A program made the translations under genes and the position numbers. Positions 55,871 to 64,000 of a stretch of DNA of 64,000 nucleotides are shown piece after piece (position 1 is the first letter of the stretch; each line of letters starts with the position of its first letter). The DNA is from Funiculus sociatus GB2-C1. GTDB lineage: Bacteria > Cyanobacteriota > Cyanobacteriia > Cyanobacteriales > FACHB-T130. The notes beneath the pieces were generated by a model, which saw only the letters and a list, made by a program, of their open reading frames with translations, was not told the DNA's origin and did not search any database. Where the stretch lies: positions 124,001-188,000 of the forward strand of contig NZ_JAMPKJ010000002.1 in the NCBI RefSeq assembly GCF_039962115.1, in the 5' to 3' direction.

Positions 55871-56758
55871 TTAAGTGACTTCTTTTGTTACTTCTAAGAA
55901 CTCACGCAAAGTAGCTGAGGCATCGTCCCGTCGCCACACAGCAGCCATCGGGATAGTTGATGTTGACTCAGTGATGTTTTTGTAGACGACACCCTTGCGT
56001 TGAAGATTTTGGGCATTCGCAGGTAGCAAGGCAATTCCAACGCCACCAGCGACTAAACCCAGAATCGTCAGCATCATTGTTCCTTCTTGGATGACAACAG
56101 GTGAAATATCAGATTGTTGGCATAGATGTTCAAGCTGTTCAGATAAGACCGGAGAGAATTGACGAGAAGGGAGGATGAACACTTCCTGTGCCAGTGCTTT
56201 CAAAGAAATTTGCGGTTGGTTCGCCAGTGGATGAGTTGCTGGTAATGCCACAATCAAAGATTCATGCCAAATCGTCATTAAGCATAAATCAGCGGCTTGA
56301 AGCATCCATGACGTTAAATGGAAAAAGCCAACATCAAGCTGTCGATCTCGCAGCGCTTGCAATTGGTGGGAAGTTGCTAGTTCCCGCCAGACAAGTTCCA
56401 CCTTGGGAAAGCGATCGCGGTAAACGCGCAGGATGTCTGGCAAAAAGCTGTTTGCCATTGAACTCGTAAAGCCGATTACCAAACGCCCGATTTCTCCTCT
56501 ACTGGCACGTTGCGCCATTTTGATGGCATTCTCTACCTGAGCGATCGCGCTCATCGCTTCTTCTAAAAAGATAACTCCAGCTACTGTTAACTGGAGTGGT
56601 CGCTTGGTGCGATCGAACAGTTGCACCCCAAGCTCGACTTCAAGATCGTGAATTTGCTTGCTCAGGGGAGGTTGCGCGATATGTAGACGCTCCGCAGCAC
56701 GAGTGAAGTTCAACTCCTGTGCCACGGCGATGAAGTAACGCAAATGTCGAAGTTCCAT
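55871..56758 (-). CDS. LysR family transcription regulator
   Basis: 295 residues. N-terminal winged HTH: RHLRYFIAVAQELNFTRAAE, LHIAQPPLSKQIHDLE. The substrate-binding domain spans about 90-290. It is divergent from the aspartoacylase gene, the usual position of a LysR regulator relative to its target, and the shared 160 bases hold a LysR-like palindrome. The inducer is unknown; an amino acid or acyl-aspartate is plausible (inference). Confidence 0.92.
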   Translation of the reverse strand: MELRHLRYFIAVAQELNFTRAAERLHIAQPPLSKQIHDLEVELGVQLFDRTKRPLQLTVAGVIFLEEAMSAIAQVENAIKMAQRASRGEIGRLVIGFTSSMANSFLPDILRVYRDRFPKVELVWRELATSHQLQALRDRQLDVGFFHLTSWMLQAADLCLMTIWHESLIVALPATHPLANQPQISLKALAQEVFILPSRQFSPVLSEQLEHLCQQSDISPVVIQEGTMMLTILGLVAGGVGIALLPANAQNLQRKGVVYKNITESTSTIPMAAVWRRDDASATLREFLEVTKEVT

Positions 56759-56771
56759 CTGTTAGCTATTA

Positions 56772-56792
56772 CTATATTTCTTAGATATAGTT
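56772..56792. promoter_or_regulatory. Candidate LysR-type operator
   Basis: ACTATAT-N7-ATATAGT is a perfect interrupted palindrome 14 bases before the LysR start codon. It includes the T-N11-A pattern of LysR sites. A half-like CATATAGTAAT lies at 56816. Confidence 0.55.
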
Positions 56793-56917
56793 TACCTCTC
56801 AATAAAATATTGGACATATAGTAATAGCTTGGCTAATCTGGATGGCAAGACGTTATAAACCTCAACTCAGCTGACTCAACAAAAAGTGCTGTGGTTGGGG
56901 TAGGGAGGAATTTCTAT

Positions 56918-57796
56918 ATGAATCAGATCAAACGTGTTGCTATTGTTGGTGGAACTCACGGAAACGAACTCACAGGAATTTATTTGGTGAAGAAATTCGA
57001 GCGATTTCCCAACGCGATCGCACGAGCGAGTTTTGAGAGCATTACACTTTTAGCGAATCCTAAAGCGTATGCAATCGGGAGGCGGTACGTTGATACCGAC
57101 CTCAATCGCTGTTTCCACCCACAGGATTTAGAGAATGCCCAGCTTTCCAACTATGAAGCAATTCGAGCCAAAGAAATTTACCAAAGGTTGGCATCGCTCC
57201 CAAAAGAGCAAACCAACTTAACAATCGATTTGCACACGACCACAGCCAACATGGGGCTGACGATTATTCCAAGTACCAAGCATCCATTCAACCTTCAGTT
57301 AGCCGCTTATCTCAAATCCGTGAATCCTAGCGTGAAGGTGTATCGATGGAAAGACGAGAATAATAGCCCGTTTCTGAGATCCATTTCTGAACTCGGTTGC
57401 GCGATCGAAGTGGGTGCTGTTGCACAAGGCGTGTTGGATGCACGTTTATTTCAGCAAACAGAAGAACTTATCTACGCAATTTTAGACTTTGTAGACGCCT
57501 ATAACCGGGGAACACCTTTCCCAGCAAGAGATACCTTCACAATTTATCAATGCTTACAGACAATCGACTATCCCAGAAATGAGGACGGGGAAATTCATGC
57601 AATGATCCACCCAGAACTTCAATTTAGAGATTACGAAGCTATTAAACCAGGCGAGCCAATGTTTTTGACATTTGATGGTCGAGCGATCGCTTATCAAGGA
57701 ACATCAACCGTTTATCCAGTTTTCATTAACGAGGCGGCTTACTACGAGAAAGGAATTGCCATGTGCATAACCCAAAAGGAACTGGTTGTAGTTTGA
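56918..57796 (+). CDS. Aspartoacylase / AstE-AspA family protein
   Basis: ATG 56918 follows GGGAGGAA; 292 residues. Zinc ligands: VGGTHGNELTG (HxxE) and LTIDLHTTTANMG (His). YVDTDLNRCFHP is the substrate-binding motif of aspartoacylases, which release aspartate from N-acyl-aspartate. Divergent from a LysR gene. Proximity to cphB and cphA2 makes a link to aspartate or cyanophycin metabolism possible but unproven. Confidence 0.87.
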   Translation: MNQIKRVAIVGGTHGNELTGIYLVKKFERFPNAIARASFESITLLANPKAYAIGRRYVDTDLNRCFHPQDLENAQLSNYEAIRAKEIYQRLASLPKEQTNLTIDLHTTTANMGLTIIPSTKHPFNLQLAAYLKSVNPSVKVYRWKDENNSPFLRSISELGCAIEVGAVAQGVLDARLFQQTEELIYAILDFVDAYNRGTPFPARDTFTIYQCLQTIDYPRNEDGEIHAMIHPELQFRDYEAIKPGEPMFLTFDGRAIAYQGTSTVYPVFINEAAYYEKGIAMCITQKELVVV

Positions 57797-57849
57797 GACA
57801 AAAAGGATAAAAAGTGAATCGGTGAGTAAAAACCACAAAGGAGTCACTA

Positions 57850-58716
57850 ATGAACGCTCAGCAGACAAAACTTTACCAAAGTATTCAAGAATTTTCCCTT
57901 GATGACCCTGACGCTGCTTTTCCCTTTAGTCAAAGATTGGCAAGAGAAAACGGATGGACGGTTGAATATACTCAGCAAGTGATTGACGAATACAAAAAGT
58001 TTATCTTTCTTGCTGTTATAGCTGAACATCCCGTCACTCCCTCCGATCAAGTGGATCAAGTTTGGCATCTGCACTTGACTTACACGCGATCGTACTGGGA
58101 TGAGTTTTGCGCCAAAATCTTACAGAAACCATTGCACCACCACCCTACTCGTGGCGGTTCTAGCGAACAGGATAATTTTTATAGGTTCTATAACCAGACG
58201 CTGATTAGCTATGAAAAATTCTTTAGCCAGCGCCCCCCGTCCGATATCTGGTCTCCACCCGACATCCGATTTAGTCCAGATGTTCAGTTCACGCGAGTCA
58301 ACGCTTATCGGTACTGGGTTGTAGCCAAACCATCTTTTACTCTGAGTCGGTTGCCATCTGTTTATCTACCTCGCTTGCCTTTGCTGAAATTCATAGCGAT
58401 CGCTCTGTTGTCGTTTATGTTAGTCCTAACTATCAGCAGCTCTACGCTACTGATAGCAGAAATTTCTCCTCCGAAAATTCACTCTACAAATTCTGAACTA
58501 GCGTTGTCTCAAGCTGCTGAAAATCCTCCGCTACCTCGTAACACTCCAACCCCAACTTCTGAGAACAAACATAATTCTACTTCGGGAAAATCTTCAGGGT
58601 GGTCTTGGTGGTGGATACCCATAGCCATTATTTTTTCCCTGTTCGGCGGTCGTGGTAATAGCAGTGGTGGTGGTAGTAATGGTGGTAATAATGACGGTTG
58701 TGCAGTCTGTATGTGA
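57850..58716 (+). CDS. GRDP-like membrane protein with Gly-rich Cys tail
   Basis: 288 residues, 53 bases after the aspartoacylase stop with a GGAG RBS. Residues 30-110 have the motif of glycine-rich-domain proteins: EHPVTPSDQVDQVWHLHLTY and RSYWDEF. One membrane span (LKFIAIALLSFMLVLTISSS, about 180-200) and perhaps a second (WWIPIAIIFSLFGG) follow. The tail is Gly/Asn/Ser-rich and ends CAVCM. Function unknown. Confidence 0.75.
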   Translation: MNAQQTKLYQSIQEFSLDDPDAAFPFSQRLARENGWTVEYTQQVIDEYKKFIFLAVIAEHPVTPSDQVDQVWHLHLTYTRSYWDEFCAKILQKPLHHHPTRGGSSEQDNFYRFYNQTLISYEKFFSQRPPSDIWSPPDIRFSPDVQFTRVNAYRYWVVAKPSFTLSRLPSVYLPRLPLLKFIAIALLSFMLVLTISSSTLLIAEISPPKIHSTNSELALSQAAENPPLPRNTPTPTSENKHNSTSGKSSGWSWWWIPIAIIFSLFGGRGNSSGGGSNGGNNDGCAVCM

Positions 58717-58813
58717 TCACAGGCACGCCTTCAGGCTGGATAGGCAGATACAGCTCTAGAGACGCTGTTTAAAATTAAATTAATAACTCCTCACTCCTAA
58801 CTTTTTTGCCTTT

Positions 58814-60007
58814 TCAAAGATTGGCTCGACTCAAATCAACATCAGTCAAGTCTGCTCCATTGAGATTAGCTCCCTGCAAGTCTGTTCGCGTCAGGTCTAC
58901 ACCCCGCAAATCAGCCTCACTCAAGTTCACTTGAGTTAAAATGGCTCCCGTCAAGTCCGCTCCTCGCAAGTCTGCCATACTCAAGTTAGCTCCCCGCAAA
59001 TCGGTTCGAGTCAGGTCTACCCCTCTCAGGTCAGCTTCGCTCAAGTTTACCTGAGTTAAAATGGCTCCCGTCAAATTTGCCCCTCTTAAATCTGCCCTAC
59101 TCAAGTCGGCATCTTCCAAGTCAGCCTTTCTCAAATTGGCATTGCTTAAGTCTACCTCTATTAGATTTGCTCCCCGTAACTTTCCCCCTCTGAGGTTCGT
59201 CCCCCGCAAATCTGCTCCACTCAAATTTACTCGACCCAAGTTAACCCCAGGCAGCGATACGCCAGCAGCAATTAAATAAGCCCCGGCTTCTCGTGGGTCA
59301 AAATCATAGGAAAACAAAGTTTCTTGAGTGTAGACAGCTTTTTCCAGAATGATTCCCCTCAGCTTGGCTTTACTAAGATCCGTCCCGACTAAATTGGCTC
59401 CCGCCAAGTTAGCACTTTCCAAATTTGCCCCAACCAGATTTGCCCGCATCAAGTTTGCCGCCCTCAAGTCTGCTGCTTTTAGATAAACCCCACTTAGATC
59501 CACTTCACTCAGGTTTACCCCTGTTAGCGATACGTTATAGGCAATCAAGTAAGCAGAAGCTTGCTTGGGGTCAAAGCCTGGTGAGAACCGAGTTTCTTGA
59601 TTGTAGATAGCTTGGTGTAAGATAGCTCCCGTGAGATCCGCTGCTGTTAAGTCTGCCCCAATCAAGTTGGCTCTAGTTAGGTTGGCATTTTCCAGGTTGC
59701 TGCTAACGAGATTAGCCTTTTTCAGGTTTGCCGCCCTCAAATCTGCTTTGCTCAAATCAGCCCCGACAAAGTTCGTGGCACTCAGATCGGCTCCTCTGAG
59801 GTTTGTCTCGCTCAGATTAGCTAAATTTAAGCACGCCCCAGCCAGATTCGATCCACTCAGGTTTGCTGAAGCCAAGTTGGCTTCAATCATGTCTGCATAA
59901 GTCAGGTTCGCCTCGCTGAGGTTAACCCCTCTGAGGTCTTTTGCCCGCAAATCTTTCCCTTTGAGATGAGATCCCCTTAAATCTGTTTCTTTGAAGTCTG
60001 CTACCAC
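58814..60007 (-). CDS. Pentapeptide-repeat protein
   Basis: 397 residues, almost wholly A(D/N)LxX repeats forming a long right-handed quadrilateral helix. GTG 60007 has GGGGAG nine bases upstream. Two ~25-residue interruptions repeat the pattern AYLIAYNVSLTGVNLSEV and AYLIAAGVSLPGVNLGRV, so the protein is built from about two large units. Near-identical C-terminal segments (LTQVNLSEADLRGVDLTRTD twice) point to recent duplication. No export signal; the role is unknown. DNA-gyrase-protecting types are shorter. Confidence 0.88.
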   Translation of the reverse strand: MVADFKETDLRGSHLKGKDLRAKDLRGVNLSEANLTYADMIEANLASANLSGSNLAGACLNLANLSETNLRGADLSATNFVGADLSKADLRAANLKKANLVSSNLENANLTRANLIGADLTAADLTGAILHQAIYNQETRFSPGFDPKQASAYLIAYNVSLTGVNLSEVDLSGVYLKAADLRAANLMRANLVGANLESANLAGANLVGTDLSKAKLRGIILEKAVYTQETLFSYDFDPREAGAYLIAAGVSLPGVNLGRVNLSGADLRGTNLRGGKLRGANLIEVDLSNANLRKADLEDADLSRADLRGANLTGAILTQVNLSEADLRGVDLTRTDLRGANLSMADLRGADLTGAILTQVNLSEADLRGVDLTRTDLQGANLNGADLTDVDLSRANL

Positions 60008-60265
60008 AATTTCTGCTCCCCTCGGTTCGTGTCTGCTCTTGGTTGGCAGCTAAAACTGTCTTGATGCTAAGCTACACGCTTTGCTACGTAAAGGGATAAT
60101 AAATTGTTTGCAGCGCATTTGAGATTATGAAGCGTTGGGAACGGTTCAAGATTTACCAGAGCGATCGCTTTGCTTCACGCATCGCTTATCGTTTTCTATA
60201 TCTACGATCCCAATCTGGCAGCGATGTCCTAAAATCTGTCTCAGTTCATTGGGAGGAAGTTTGAA

Positions 60266-60655
60266 GTGGAAAGCGATCGCTACGAGTTTAACCAGTCGCA
60301 CAACCATCTGATTAAGGATCTTGCTCAAAAAATGCGCTTTGTTAGCTACTTCCTAATTGCCTTGGGAGTGCTTCTAATTATCGGGGGAATCGTCAGTGTC
60401 AGATCGGGTTTAATCAGCGGCATTATCAATGGAGTTTTGCAAATACTCATTGGCTTCTGGACTACCAAAGCCGCTTCTTCTTTTAATTTAATTGCTGATA
60501 CTCAAGGAAACGATATCGAAAATTTAATGATAGCGCTTGAGCAACTTAGGAAACTCTATACTCTCCAGTATTGGCTGATATTGATAGCACTCATTTTTAT
60601 TGCTATTGCACTTATTACGGGTCTAATTTTAGGGGCTGTCAACGTTACTCCGTGA
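60266..60655 (+). CDS. Small membrane protein, unknown function
   Basis: 129 residues; GTG 60266 follows GGGAGGAAG at good spacing. Hydrophobic segments: VSYFLIALGVLLIIGGIVSV, ISGIINGVLQILIGF and YWLILIALIFIAIALITGLI. The middle loop is polar (NLIADTQGNDIENLMIALEQ). I do not recognise the family. Confidence 0.7.
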   Translation: MESDRYEFNQSHNHLIKDLAQKMRFVSYFLIALGVLLIIGGIVSVRSGLISGIINGVLQILIGFWTTKAASSFNLIADTQGNDIENLMIALEQLRKLYTLQYWLILIALIFIAIALITGLILGAVNVTP

Positions 60656-60747
60656 AAGATTTCTCCCCTTAAGAATCAGATCCTAGGAATGCTGAGAGTG
60701 AGGCGATTGCCTCACCTATTTGCAAAAATGCGCTCAGGCTAAAGTCT

Positions 60748-60829
60748 GGCGCTACACAAACTAAGCCTGCCTTGGCAGGCTTAATTGAGTCCGCGCAGGC
60801 GGACTTCGTTTGTGTAGCCGCGATTTCCT
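60748..60829. repeat. Dispersed repeat GCTACACAAAC, double and inverted (copy 2)
   Basis: GGCGCTACACAAACTAAG and CTTCGTTTGTGTAGCCGCG face each other around two short palindromes (AAGCCTGCC/GGCAGGCTT and GTCCGC/GCGGAC). The right half equals the inverted repeat at 39558-39603. Confidence 0.7.
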
Positions 60830-60858
60830 TTTCTCCTGGTATTTTTGCTTTTTAACCT

Positions 60859-63528
60859 TTACTTCAGCGTGCGCTCACCATAAAGCAACAATCTCTCTAA
60901 AGTTGCCAAACGATTTGCCCAAACTTCGACTTGATAAGGTTGCTCTAAACCTTCCGATTGCATCCATTTCTTGAATTGAAATTGAAAAGATGCTAACAAG
61001 GCTTTTGCCATTGTCAGATTATTTCTAGAAGGATTATCTGCTAGTTGATTCAGTGCCTTAGAGAGAGCATCTGCTTGTTTACGCCATTCCGAGAGAGCTG
61101 GTTCTTTAATCCAAAGTTGATTATTTGCCTCTAGAAAAGTCCATTCTTGTTGTAGAGAAACGTAACGGGCAGCTGCGGCTTTGAAGGGTTGACGATAAGG
61201 TAGAGGGGATGCGATCGCTTGTAGCGACTGAGTACGACGGAAGATTCCTTGCAGATTATCATTGAGATTTTCCGCAGCAAATAAGGCGTAACCACTAGCA
61301 GGAAAATTTCGCAGTGCCTGAATTTGATCTACTGCTACCACATCCGGCAGATTCAGCAGTCGAATAGATGGCAAAATCAAGGTTGAACCCAGTTGATTTT
61401 GACTTAGCAAAGGCTGTGTTAAACTCTGCAACCTGTTTGTATCCAGAGCATAAGTCATCGGCACCAATAAATCTATATTCCCACGTTGCGCCCAAACTTC
61501 CCAATTTTGTTGCAGTTTTTGCAGGCGTTCATTTTTAGGAAAGGGAAACACTGCTGCCGACAAAATGAGGTTACTTTTTATAGAGCGTAGATTTCTGGAT
61601 GCTTCTGCTACAAAACTGTCAATTGCATTAGTGCGAAACTGCGTCCACCTTTGCCACAAGTCTCTATCTTTTGGAGAAATCTTAACCGGATCTACACCAG
61701 TTAATTGCTGAAATTGCTGGCGAGCAGCTGTACCATAGCCAAAGGAATATCCGGCATTAGGGTCTTGAAAGGGATTACGAATATAGTCGAACTGAACCCC
61801 ATCAACTTGATAATTCTTGACAATTTCCTCCAACATTTGTATTAAGTAGCGCCGCGCCTCTGGATTGGCAGGGTCAAGAAAAGTTTTACCGGAACCCAGA
61901 TGGAAAATGCGCCCCCGGTTATCGTAGCCTGCCCAAGTAGGGTTGAGGTCAAGCACTGGGCCGGGATATTCTTTGGGGAGGTTGAGCAGGGCGTTGTGAC
62001 GCTGGTTGCCAATAGCGAAAATCCATACCCAAGCGTGCAATTCCATGCGTCGCTGATGGGCTAATTTGACAGCAGATGCTAGGGGATCCCAGCCACGCAC
62101 CAGTGGGTTTTTAATTTGGGCAACGCGACTTGGGTAAATGGGATATCCAGCATTGACGGTTTCAAAAAAGACAGTGTTAAACCCTGCTGCTGCTAGTCGG
62201 TCGAAAATTTTAGCTAGTTGCTGCTCTGAACCAGCACGAATAATCGTACCCCGGTCTAACCACATTGCCCGAATTTCTGGCTGGGTTTGGGGTCGGTCTT
62301 TGGGGTAGTTGTCCCATAGGATGCGCCGCGCCTGAAGCCACTGTTGTCTGGCTCCTGTGTAGTTTTTTTGGGCAACGAGTTGAAGAAAGTTTTGCAGCCC
62401 TAGGCGGGCATTACTGAGCGGATTTGGCGTTTTGACTTTTGAGTTTTGAGTTGAGGAAGTTCCCCGGTTCTCCAATCCTCCTGTAAGGGTGTTGGCGGCT
62501 AGCTGGGCGCTCTGAAAACGACCGATGAGAGCTTCTAGCTCTTGACGCATGGCAATTGCTTGTGAGGCTGTGATGGGTTGGGAGCTGGGTTTTACTTCTA
62601 GTCCAGCAGGCGCTACTAGACCATCGCCATTTAGGTCTGGGAGTTGGAATGCAGGAGAGGCGGGGGGAAGTGCAGCACTGCGATTTGTTGGGGCTGGGGA
62701 AGGGGGTTTTGCAGGGGTGGAGGCAGAACTTGCGATCGCATTCGGTGGCGTACAATTTCGTTGTGCTGGGTTGCTAGCTGTCCCGACTCCCCCGTAGCGA
62801 GTCAGGGATGCCCGCAACCAGGCGCTATCTAGCTTGGGTTCAGAGGCTGTATCGACTCCCCAGCGCCAGCCTAAAAAAACTGAGCGGTCTGTAGTCACGA
62901 CTGCTGGGGGATTTTCGGTGGATTTCCAGACAGCGGCGGTTTGACTTGTCAACCCAGCAGGAATGATTACGCCGCCGCGAATAATTCCGGTGAGTCCGTT
63001 CTGTTGCATCCATCCCTGGGTTTTTCCGGAGGTAGGGGCGAGGGTGGAGGGATTTTGCAGGCTGAATCCCCAGTATGCGCCCAGAAGCGATCGCAATTTA
63101 CTTCGCACATCCGGCTGGGATAAAGTCCCCACGGGGCCGCTGACAATAATGCGCCCGCCCTTACCCATCCAGTCTTGTAACGCTTGTACCTGTACAGCAC
63201 TCAGAGTTTCAACGTTGGGTAAAAATAAAACCTGCGTACCTGTCAAATCTGCCGCTTGTCGAATTTGCTGCAAGTCAACAATACAGTAGGCGACACCACT
63301 CAACCCCAAGCGTCTTGTAATACCTTCCCATTGCGTTGCATTTGTCTGACTTTTCACCACACCCATTACACCAGGTGCGGCACTAACCGAAGAAGGCAAA
63401 AGTAAAAAGGAAAAAGGCAAAAAATAAGCAAATAAAGAGGAAAAGATTATTCTTTCTTTTGCTGCTCCCTTTTTTAAGGGGGATCGCCTTTTGAATTTTT
63501 CTGAAAAACGAAAACCACTCCTCAACAC
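60859..63528 (-). CDS. Exported family-10-like glycosyl hydrolase (GHL10)
   Basis: GTG 63528 is chosen because AGGAG lies six bases upstream; 889 residues. A basic N-terminal stretch precedes a signal segment (FSSLFAYFLPFSFLLLPSSV). Residues 40-260 may form a flavodoxin-like lid. A Pro/Ala-rich linker includes a calcium-loop-like DLNGDGLVAP. The hydrolase domain spans about 420-760 (PEIRAMWLDRGTIIRAGSEQ, GVQFDYIRNPFQDP with a likely catalytic Asp, IDLLVPMTYALD). A helical tail follows. Such GHL10 proteins act outside the cytoplasmic membrane on polysaccharide or peptidoglycan; the substrate is unknown. RRSPLKKGAA near the start is encoded by a dispersed repeat. Confidence 0.83.
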   Translation of the reverse strand: MLRSGFRFSEKFKRRSPLKKGAAKERIIFSSLFAYFLPFSFLLLPSSVSAAPGVMGVVKSQTNATQWEGITRRLGLSGVAYCIVDLQQIRQAADLTGTQVLFLPNVETLSAVQVQALQDWMGKGGRIIVSGPVGTLSQPDVRSKLRSLLGAYWGFSLQNPSTLAPTSGKTQGWMQQNGLTGIIRGGVIIPAGLTSQTAAVWKSTENPPAVVTTDRSVFLGWRWGVDTASEPKLDSAWLRASLTRYGGVGTASNPAQRNCTPPNAIASSASTPAKPPSPAPTNRSAALPPASPAFQLPDLNGDGLVAPAGLEVKPSSQPITASQAIAMRQELEALIGRFQSAQLAANTLTGGLENRGTSSTQNSKVKTPNPLSNARLGLQNFLQLVAQKNYTGARQQWLQARRILWDNYPKDRPQTQPEIRAMWLDRGTIIRAGSEQQLAKIFDRLAAAGFNTVFFETVNAGYPIYPSRVAQIKNPLVRGWDPLASAVKLAHQRRMELHAWVWIFAIGNQRHNALLNLPKEYPGPVLDLNPTWAGYDNRGRIFHLGSGKTFLDPANPEARRYLIQMLEEIVKNYQVDGVQFDYIRNPFQDPNAGYSFGYGTAARQQFQQLTGVDPVKISPKDRDLWQRWTQFRTNAIDSFVAEASRNLRSIKSNLILSAAVFPFPKNERLQKLQQNWEVWAQRGNIDLLVPMTYALDTNRLQSLTQPLLSQNQLGSTLILPSIRLLNLPDVVAVDQIQALRNFPASGYALFAAENLNDNLQGIFRRTQSLQAIASPLPYRQPFKAAAARYVSLQQEWTFLEANNQLWIKEPALSEWRKQADALSKALNQLADNPSRNNLTMAKALLASFQFQFKKWMQSEGLEQPYQVEVWANRLATLERLLLYGERTLK
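63464..63488. repeat. GATCCCCCTTAAAAAAGGGAG repeat within a coding region
   Basis: This palindrome matches the intergenic family at 34549-34800 and 39416-39446. Here it lies in frame in the N-terminal region of the glycosyl hydrolase gene, just before the signal segment. Confidence 0.6.
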
Positions 63529-63591
63529 AAGCTGCTCCTGCAAATCTTAGTCTGTAGCCCAGGCGACATATAAGCCTGTGTCATTAGTTAA

Positions 63592-63616
63592 TGGCTAATA
63601 GTTGCACCATTAGCCA
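63592..63616. terminator. Short inverted repeat after the helicase gene
   Basis: TGGCTAAT (63592-63599) pairs with ATTAGCCA (63609-63616), and ATTAGCC is repeated once more. It follows the stop of the RNA-helicase gene on the minus strand. No strong T-run. Confidence 0.4.
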
Positions 63617-63632
63617 TTAGCCATTGCTAATT

Positions 63633-64000
63633 CTAAGCAACACTCTCATTAACCGGAAAGCGATCAATTAAATGAATCGCCCGATAAGCATTGCGCTGCA
63701 AGGCATCTGACACATGGGGAATATGGGGAATCTGAGATAATAAATCCACAGTTCGACGCAGCACCCGAACTATATCTCCTTCATCTAAGCTGGTGTTAGC
63801 GCATAGCTGCGGCCATTGCTCGCCTAATGCCCAACTTTCCACCAAACCAGTTAAGTCATACTCCATCCAGACTGGCAGTGCGACTCGATAGCGACGCTGT
63901 AGCTGGAACAACTGACGGCGCAAAGTCCGCAACTTGCCTAAAGATTGTTCCACCTCTGACGGTGTGTCGTATCTTGTCCAGCTGTCGGGGCGCAGTGCTT
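63633..64000 (-). CDS. C-terminal end of Ski2/Mtr4-like RNA helicase (DSHCT domain)
   Basis: The last 122 codons are visible and the frame stays open to the window edge. MEYDLTGLVESWALGEQW, CANTSLDEGDIVRVLRRTVD and RAIHLIDRFPV are typical of the DSHCT domain that ends Ski2/Mtr4/Dob1-type DExH helicases, which occur in cyanobacteria. The motor domains lie outside the window. Confidence 0.85.
   Translation of the reverse strand, partial: ALRPDSWTRYDTPSEVEQSLGKLRTLRRQLFQLQRRYRVALPVWMEYDLTGLVESWALGEQWPQLCANTSLDEGDIVRVLRRTVDLLSQIPHIPHVSDALQRNAYRAIHLIDRFPVNESVA

Overview
The window is chromosomal DNA of a filamentous, probably Oscillatoria-type cyanobacterium. The evidence is photosynthesis genes (psb28, an ndhK homologue, a Ycf66 protein), very frequent GCGATCGC (HIP1) octamers, a HetZ-like regulator, cyanophycin genes, WD40 and pentapeptide-repeat proteins, and intergenic DNA full of short palindromic repeats and heptanucleotide (STRR) arrays. 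I do not name a genus.

Layout. 1-5.5 kb: a minus-strand operon of three exported proteins (DUF11/SdrD_B-like protein, giant outer-membrane barrel, CSLREA beta-helix protein cut by the window edge). 5.5-6.6 kb: gene-free and repeat-rich. 6.6-19 kb: housekeeping and photosynthesis genes (ileS, Ycf66, gnd, J-domain/WD40 chimera, YdcF-like protein, Ctp protease, moaB, psb28, aroF). 18.9-22.9 kb: SWIM and SNF2 gene pair. 23-27.9 kb: two small membrane proteins and a STAND/NB-ARC protein with 14 WD40 repeats. 28-42 kb: solitary ndhK, J-domain/pentapeptide chimera, secreted cyanophycinase, map, ABC exporter, Nif3-like protein, DUF62 enzyme, MgtC-like protein, tRNA-Ser, phosphoesterase, nadA, two glycosyltransferases and an M61 peptidase. 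43-51.5 kb: a regulatory block (Crp/Fnr regulator, MshEN-like protein, HetZ-like regulator, hybrid histidine kinase, response regulator-adenylate cyclase). 51.7-57.8 kb: a cyanophycin block (cphB, csbD-like gene, cphA2, LysR regulator, aspartoacylase). 57.8-64 kb: GRDP-like, pentapeptide, membrane and glycoside-hydrolase-like proteins, and the end of a DSHCT RNA helicase.

The standout is the leader of aroF (DAHP synthase, first step of aromatic amino acid synthesis) at 17556-17940. It contains two consecutive short reading frames, each packed with Phe, Tyr and Trp codons (7 of 17 and 9 of 20 residues). Each is followed by a strong intrinsic terminator whose 5' arm can pair instead with the last codons of its own leader frame. 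This is the logic of ribosome-mediated attenuation, present twice in tandem, in front of a DAHP synthase whose length leaves no room for a usual fused allosteric domain. I know of no described cyanobacterial example.

Other points: CphA2 lacks the P-loop of CphA and sits by cphB, which fits recycling of beta-Asp-Arg dipeptide; two J-domain chimeras carry different repeat domains; possible cAMP production and sensing lie within 8 kb; several families of short mobile-like repeats occur, two of them inside coding sequence.
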